A stretch of 64,000 bases of DNA, from the NCBI GenBank assembly GCA_963920575.1, contig OY986965.1, positions 10,120,290-10,184,289 of the forward strand. Direction: 5' to 3'. Both the position numbers and the translations under genes were made by a program. Source of the stretch: Narthecium ossifragum (lineage: Eukaryota > Streptophyta > Magnoliopsida > Dioscoreales > Nartheciaceae). Positions within the stretch are counted from its first letter, which is position 1; each line of letters begins with the position of its first letter. Of this stretch, positions 57,956 to 64,000 are shown one piece after another. The notes under the pieces were generated by a model, which worked only from the letters and a program-made list of their open reading frames with translations, had not been told where the DNA came from and searched no databases.

Positions 57956-60686
57956 GGAGATTTATCAATAAGTCTCATTTAAGATGACAATTTGTCATTA
58001 TGTCTCCAAACCCCTATTGGACCAAAATACTCTTACTATGTGTTTATATATATTCATCCCCCCTATTCCCACCGCACCACCCCCTCGCCCGCCCGATCTC
58101 ACCGCCCGACGCCGATCCCGAGGTCACCGTCCGACTCCGATCCCGATCTCGCCGCCCGTCGCCGATCCAGATGTCACCGTCCGTCGCCAATCCTGAGCTC
58201 GCCGTCACCGATCCCGAGCTTCCGTCTGTCATCGATCCTAGAGCTCCTCGTCCATTGCGATCCCAAGCTCGCCATCTGTCGCAAGCGGCGTCGAAGCTCC
58301 TCCTCGTCATCAATCCCGAGCTCCTCCCCGTCGTCGACCCCGAGCTCACCATCTGTCAGAGCTACCCCTGTAGTCGATCCCGAGCTTCCATCCGTCGCGA
58401 TCCCAAGCTCCTCGTTCGTCGCGATCCCAACCTCGCCATCCCCGAACTGTCCGTCCTTATCCCCATCTGTCGTGATCCCGGAGCTCTCCGTCCTGATCCC
58501 GAGATCGTCGATGACCGACGCCGATGACCTCCCCTTCTCCGACGCCGACAGCATCACGACGTGGTCCAGATCCCCATCACTGACGCCGACCTCCCCTTCT
58601 TTGTCGCAGCCGCCTCCGACCACCACCTCCAACGAAGCCACCGCCTCCAACCGACGAGCTACCTTTGATCCGCCTAAACCGCCAGTAAACGGCACGATCC
58701 AAGCCGTTGGATCGACTCCCCACGCTCGACCGACCTCTCCTCCGATCACCACGACCGCCGATCATCCCTCCTCGCCGACGATCAAGCTTCGGCGAATCTA
58801 AGCCGTCGGAAATAATAAAACATAAAATGTTGGAGGGAGTAAGTAATGGGGAGAGAGAAAACAAAGGGAAAAATGAAGAAAAATAGTATGATATATGAGA
58901 AAAATCAGGAAAATTGGAAAAAAAATAGGGGAAAATAAGGAAATAATAGAAAATATTGTGAAAAATATGGACTTACTTTTCATACAATATGCTAGTTACT
59001 TTTCATGAAATGTGGAAGTTACTTTCCAACTGTAGTTACGTTCCATGGTAGGTACTTTTCACAAATAATGTGTGGAAAAATCAGCTATAATAAGGAAAAT
59101 ATGGGGAAAAACAAGAAAAGTAGTGGAGAAATTTCACTTTCCATTTTTTAAAAATGAAAACTAACTTTAGTTTCCACCATACTTACTTTCCATGGTAGTT
59201 ACTTTCATGGTAATTACTTTTCACAAAGAATACGTGAAAAAAAGTCAGCTAAAATAAGAAAAATATGGAGAAAAATATCAAGAAAAAATAGTGGAGGAAG
59301 GTAACTACTTTCACATTTATGAAAGTTACTTTCCACAATGTTAGTGGTAGTTATTTTTCACAATTTTTTTGTGGTAGTTACTTCCCAAAATTATGATAGT
59401 TAGTTTGCACATTTTTTGTGGTAGTTACTTTCCACAATTCTAGTATTACTTTCCCCCACCATTTTGGTGGTAACTTTTCACAATGATTGAAAATAGAAAA
59501 ATTCTGATTTTTTCAATTTTGTAGTTACTTTTAAATATTTGTAGTACTTTTCAAAACAAAAAAATCAATTTTTGTGGGGGGAATTCACTTTCTAATACTT
59601 GTAGTTACTTTTCAATTTTTAAATTTTTTCAATTTTTGTTGAAGAGTAATTTGCTGGAAAGTAACTTATAAGATGGTAGTTACTTTTCAATATTGGGAAA
59701 ATATGGTAGTTACTTTCCACAAATAATAGCTGAAAAATAGTGGGGGCTCCTTCTCCACGGTAGTTACTTTTCAAAAAATTAGTGCTGACTTAAGTGGTAG
59801 TTACTTTCCATAATGCTAGTGGTAGTTACTTTTCACAATGTTGGTGGTAGTTACTTTCTAAAATTTTATTAGCTACTTTTCACAATTTTGGTAGTTGCTT
59901 TTCACAATACTGGTAATTACTTTCCACAGTTCTACTACTTACTTTCCACCACCATTTTGATAGTTACTTTTTACAATTTTGGTAGTTATTTTTCACCACA
60001 ATTTTAGTATTTTTCACATATATTCTCAGCATATTTTCCTATTCTCCAACATTTTTTCTCGTTTTCTATTATTTTCCCCTATTTTTCTACCTTTTTTCTA
60101 ACTTCCCCTGATTTCTCCCTCTCCTCTCACCTCTTCCCATGGCGGCCTTGTCGTCCACGATCTCCTCACGCGACCTCCTTCCCCGGCGCCCCCTGACCTT
60201 CTTCCCCGGCGTCCTCTTCCCTATCGCGATCTCCTTCCCCGTCATGTCCTCCTTCCTCGGCGTCCTCTTCCCTATCGCGATCTCCCTCCCCGGCACCCCC
60301 TTCCCCGTCACAACCTCCTTCCCCGCCGCCCCCTTCCCCGTCACGATCTCCTCACGCGACCTCCTTCCCCAACGCCTCCCTTCCCGTCACATGATCTCCT
60401 CCTTCCACCGACGACCTCCTCCTCCTCCTTCCCTGCCTTCTCCTCTCTCCTCCTCCTCATTTCGATCTCCTCCTCCTTCCGACATCCTCATCACTCACCC
60501 GATCCCCCGCACCACCTCCGACGACCTCCTCCTCCTTCCAATCTCCTTCCATCACGATCTCCTCATCGAGGATAAAAGACATTTTCATCATAAAATTATG
60601 GATTAGGAGACTAAATGACTTAAGATCTTTTATCTGGACTGCATAGCAAGAAGAGTCTCCAAATGGGACTAATCACCAATTAATCC
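57956..60686. mobile_element. Large non-autonomous Mutator-like element C3 (2.7 kb)
   Basis: The left end GGAGATTTATCAATAAGTCTC matches the C2 left end, and the inverted right end GGATTAATTGGTGATTAGTC matches the C1 and C2 right ends. The flanking repeat is imperfect (TAGAAAAAA against TAGAAAGGA). A GC-rich arm (58,075-58,800) reads as CCGATCCCGAGCTC-type tandem phrases. Next comes an AGTTACTTTCCA minisatellite (58,975-60,010), then a second GC-rich arm (60,120-60,560) with repeated CTTCCCCG(G/T)C. The 269-codon open frame at 57,992-58,801 is repeat-derived. Confidence 0.7.
58975..60010. repeat. AGTTACTTTCCA minisatellite in C3
   Basis: It has the same motif as 31,440-32,640: TAGTTACTTTTCACAAT, GGTAGTTACTTTCCAC and repeated AATA(T/C)GTG(A/G)AAAAATCAGCTA. 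It shows that C2 and C3 share their core. Confidence 0.9.
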
Positions 60687-61270
60687 TAGAAAGGAACACG
60701 GATAAGCGACGATAAAGGGATTTTGAGGTTTTAAACAGTAATGATAATATATAATGATTGAAAATGAGGATAAATAAGTAATTATTGTTTTAGAATGAGA
60801 ACTTTTAGGATTGGAAAAATGTGGTGGTAATGAGTGAGGATATTTAAAAAATGAGAATAAATAAATAAATAATTACTTTTGATAAGAAAATGGTGTTTGA
60901 GATAAAATAAGGATAATGAGGTCATCCCCCCTATTCCTGAACCAAATGATGGGCTAAAATGGAACTTTTATGTAAACCCTTTTGGTATGTGCACGGAAAA
61001 GTGTGTACCAGTGCAGAACTGTCTTTATCTTTATGTATAAAAAAACTAGGTGGTGAGCCCGTGCCACCTGGTACGGCTAACTACTCACCCCCACTCTCTC
61101 TTTCTCTCCCCTCTCCCTCTATCTCTATAATAACTTATGTGGCGCCAGCCCACTATCCTTTCTTTTTTTCTTTATTTAGTTACAATCTTATGGCACGTGT
61201 GCATGTCACGTGTGTATAATTTTATGACTCAGATGATGAGTTATAATCTGAGTCATAAAAGTAAATGTCA
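60687..61270. other. Intergenic repeats without clear structure
   Basis: 60,690-60,960 is AT-rich and ends CTGAACCAAATGATGGGC, resembling MITE ends. 61,045-61,130 has TAGGTGGTGAGCCCGTGC, a phrase common in plant DNA elements, followed by a CT-rich strip. Confidence 0.4.
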
Positions 61271-61274
61271 CCTG

Positions 61275-61487
61275 ATCTTATATATATATATTGATGATTA
61301 GTCCAGACATATTTCAAATAATATTTAAATATAAATTTTCTACTGAAGTTTTTGACACGTTTCTATGTGGTCCATTAATTTAATCTTATATATATAGATT
61401 GATGATTAGTCCGGACATATTTCAAATAATATAATATAAATTTTGTACTGAAGTTTTTGACACGTTTCTATGTGGTCCATTAATTTA
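61275..61487. repeat. Tandem duplication of about 105 bp
   Basis: Copy 1 (61,275-61,382) and copy 2 (61,383-61,487) both contain TTGATGATTAGTCC(A/G)GACA, TATTTCAAATAAT and CTGAAGTTTTTGACACGTTT, then GTCCATTAATTTAA. They differ by small indels. Confidence 0.9.
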
Positions 61488-61830
61488 AAAAGAAAAATGA
61501 TTTGTACACACGGCCAGCTGGTGTGTGTAATGCACATGCCTAGCTGCCCGATGTGCTTAATGGGTCCGAACCTGTTTGGCATCCACCCGTTAATATGAAC
61601 CACCCATTAACATGAATTATTTGATCAAAGCTTACTTCGCAGCTTCCTCCACAAGATTCTTTCAAACCCTTCACATCAGCCGCCGCCAGCCCATTGTTCG
61701 CCGGCCACCCTACCTCGGCACCGCTAGAGTATCATCGCGTCCTACTCGCTGCCCAAACTTGTGCGCGCCACATTCGAAAAGTTCGACACCGACGAACCTC
61801 CTGTGCCACCTCTCGACGATGTCTCGTGGC

Positions 61831-63299
61831 TGATAGGACTTGAAAAGTGTCGTGGCTTAACATGTATAATCAAAATTACTATTATTTCCGGTGCTCTACT
61901 TTAACTACTAAGAAACTAGTAGATAGCGGAGAGTCCGAGTCGAGTCCACAGGGATTAGGGTGATTGAGATTGAACGCTTAGTAAGTTTCCTACTAATGAG
62001 TTGGGCAAGATTACGGATTAGTATTAAACTAAACTTATACTAAAGGATTTAGGGATATAAGAGAAGAGACCACATGATTCTTAATCAGTAACTAAGGTTC
62101 TACCAAGTCTTCCTAAGATCAGGGCACGTAAACACGATGAATGGCTTTCTAACAGTTGATAAGTGAATGGTTAGTTCTCATTATCATTCAACAAGTTCTG
62201 GTTAGGATTCCTTGTTGGCAAGTACAATTATCTAATTATCAGTGACCGAATGATTAGTTACGTTCACTGCTAATGAACCCTTTTATTAGGATGAATTCAT
62301 CGCAAATAGTAGTACGGAAATGGATTTAGATGTAAGGTCAAGATGGGTTTAACATCTTGATAGCCAAAACTACAAAGGTAGGATGTATGAAAGATTAGGG
62401 ATGAAACGTAGTGGGACTAGCACTACTATAGTGGGACTAGCACTATACAATCCCAAACCACGAAGAAGACTTCATCCGAGATAGCATGGGACTAGCATGG
62501 TCCTCTTATTTGGATGAATCCAATCCAAGTCCTAGCATACACAAGCTCTAGAATCAAGTGCAAACCAGAACAATCCATACATCCAGCAAGAAATCGACAC
62601 CAAGGTATGAAGAAAATAGAACTCAATCCATATAAGCCAAGCAATCATGTATACAAGCCCTAGATCTAAGAAATCCCTAGTAAAAACCCTAGTTAAGAAT
62701 CATCGAAGAAAAGTGTAGAAGAAAGACTGGAAAACTCTCCCCAAAAAGATCTAAAAAGAAAGCCCCCTCAAAATCCCTAAACATTGACTATTTATAGCCC
62801 AGGAACCATCTTCCTCCGGATTAGATCTGAGCCGTTAATCTTTATTTCTGGCCACAAAGGATCGATCCGTCTATGGAGTTCGATCGATCCTACTCCTTTG
62901 ATTGTTGTCGACGCCCCGAGAAGGATCGATCGGACCTATCGAGTCCGATCGATCTTTCCATTGTTGTTATGCTACGTCCCGTGGAGGATCGATCCATCAT
63001 GTTGAGTCCGATCGATCCTTATGCTTGTTCTTTGTCCACGTGCTGGTTTAGTAGGATCGATCGCTCCAGTAGAGGAGGATCGATTGCTCCAGTAGAGGAG
63101 GATCGATCGCTCCAGTAGAGGAGGATCGATCTGACTTGCTAGAATTGCAACAATACGCTTCTTTTAGCTCCAAAGTTGATCTAACTCCTAGTAGGGTCTG
63201 TTATACCTGAAATGGGATAAAAGTAGTCAGTGAAGCATTGCTCGGAGACCAACAAAGCCAAATTACAAGGGTGTTTTGTGCACTTTTCAAGTCTTATCA
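61831..63299 (+). mobile_element. Solo LTR-like insertion (1,469 bp) in the gene fragment
   Basis: The ends TGATAGGACTTGAAAAGTG and CACTTTTCAAGTCTTATCA are inverted, and the boundaries are TG...CA as in LTRs. The target duplication is imperfect (GTGGC against GCAGC). Near the left end, GAGTCGAGTCCACAGGGATT is a phrase found in many plant LTRs. The 3' third is full of GATCGATC. A second copy of its 3' part lies at 5370-5512. Confidence 0.6.
63054..63122. repeat. Three tandem 23-bp GATCGATC units
   Basis: Units start GGATCGATCGCTCCAGTAG at 63054, 63077 and 63100 and differ by one base, with a partial fourth unit following. Confidence 0.9.
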
Positions 63300-63519
63300 G
63301 CAGCCCGAGGCAGCAGAGGAGCAAGAACAAGATCAAGAATTGTAAGAAGACAGGTCCATGTCTTTATCTCCTTTTCATACCTTTACATTAAAGAAAAAAA
63401 AATCAAGATTTTACATTCTAGCATTGATTTGTCTCAGCGACTTGCCTTCAGACTTGGAGAATGCGATAAGGTATTCGGGCTGAGCGAGTGTGATGATCAT
63501 CTCTTCTGGAGGGATGAGA

Positions 63520-63686
63520 GCTAACCCCTACCTCGGCGCCGCCAAAACCCTAACCTCGTCGTCCTCTCCGGAACGAAAGCCTAGCTCGGTGCCGTCGATC
63601 GAAGCTCGCTCCCTCCGCGCTCCGCCCGCTCTTTTGCTCAGCATCTGAAGCCGGTTGCCCCCTCGCTTTCTCCTCGCCACCAAAGG
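63520..63686 (+). other. Possible first exon of a downstream plus-strand gene
   Basis: A GC-rich stretch contains AAAACCCTAACC (a telo-box-like motif common near plant gene starts) and ends ACCAAAG|GTACTT, a plausible splice donor. The DNA after it is AT-rich like an intron. No start codon with a convincing frame was identified. Confidence 0.3.
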
Positions 63687-63837
63687 TACTTGTTTGATCT
63701 ATCTTCCAGGATTTTTGGTTGGTAGGGATGTTTGAGTACTTTTTTTGTTATCACACTTACTTGCATTGATTTAAATGGGTTTTACTTCTTCATATATGTT
63801 TTTTTATGGTAATTGACTCGCCTTGAAATGTGTCGTT

Positions 63838-63975
63838 AATTAAATCAAAGGCGGACAAAACAAATTACCGAACTACTAATTAACTACAACGTAGTTAATG
63901 GGAGCACGGGTCGAATTCTCAAGGAATTGGATGGTCAAATTACAAATGCAATATATTCTCTACAATAGTTGAAAA
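63838..63975. repeat. LTR-edge-like repeat
   Basis: GGGTCGAATTCTCAAGGAAT TGG resembles the GAGTCGAGTCCACAGGGATT phrase near the left end of the LTR at 61,831. A short palindrome ACTACAACGTAGT precedes it. It probably belongs to another retroelement that continues past the window. Confidence 0.35.
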
Positions 63976-64000
63976 CAATTAGGTTGATGATTTGAGTTTG

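Larger units (their letters stand above)
61731..63483 (+). pseudogene. C-terminal gene fragment split by an LTR insertion, unidentified
   Basis: Before the LTR, 61,731-61,830 reads IIASYSLPKLVRATFEKFDT then DEPPVPPLDDVSW. After it, 63,303-63,341 reads PEAAEEQEQDQE and then a donor TT|GTAAGA. An acceptor TTTGTCTCAG leads to 63,438-63,483, which completes FDLPSDLENAIRYSG and a TGA stop. Frames match across the LTR when one copy of the target site is removed. Upstream of 61,730 the same frame has a TAG, so either an intron ends there or the copy is decayed. I do not recognise the family. The acidic tail looks like genuine coding sequence. Confidence 0.4.

Noticed and set aside
57992..58801. 269-codon plus-strand open frame rich in Ser, Pro and Arg
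   Set aside because: It lies in the GC-rich arm of element C3, consists of repeated CCGAGCTC/CGATCCC phrases, and all three plus frames and the minus strand are also open. It has no domain or codon signature of a real gene.

Overview
The window looks like nuclear DNA of a flowering plant. It holds a land-plant type of pentatricopeptide repeat (PPR) gene, the plant-specific MORN region of a phosphatidylinositol-4-phosphate 5-kinase (PIP5K), a solo LTR of the Cassandra kind with a 5S rRNA-like core, and several plant DNA-transposon families. The species cannot be named from this. Introns of up to 7.7 kb packed with transposons point to a repeat-rich genome.

Layout. (i) 1-379, minus strand: the edge of a PIP5K MORN region, probably decaying. 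(ii) 380-11,157: intergenic repeat territory. It holds two related 3.2-3.6 kb Mutator-like non-autonomous elements in opposite orientation (1135-4716 and 6061-9276), a 442-bp foldback MITE nested in the second, an LTR fragment, and remnants that look like a Mutator transposase tail and a GRF zinc-finger exon. (iii) 11,158-57,393, minus strand: one PPR gene of the At4g04790/At4g21880 type. I resolved 15 coding exons (2,496 nt, 831 codons plus stop) with consistent phases spread over 46.2 kb, so about 95% of the locus is intron. (iv) 57,394-60,960: the upstream flank with a third large element. (v) 60,960-64,000: repeats, a plus-strand gene fragment split by a 1.47-kb solo LTR-like insertion, and a possible first exon of the next gene.

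Working relationships. Only the PPR gene is convincingly intact. Such proteins bind organellar RNA, and its basic N-terminus fits mitochondrial import. Most of the rest is mobile DNA. Target-site duplications (TSDs) could be read directly for nine insertions: 9 bp for most Mutator-like elements, 8 bp for two hAT-like ones, and 5 bp for two solo LTRs and the foldback element.

The most unusual pattern is a set of long Mutator-like elements built from interchangeable parts: AT-rich ends, GC-rich arms with shared sequence, and an AT-rich minisatellite core of either GATGAAAAT or AGTTACTTTCC units. No CRISPR array, tRNA gene or intact rRNA gene was seen.
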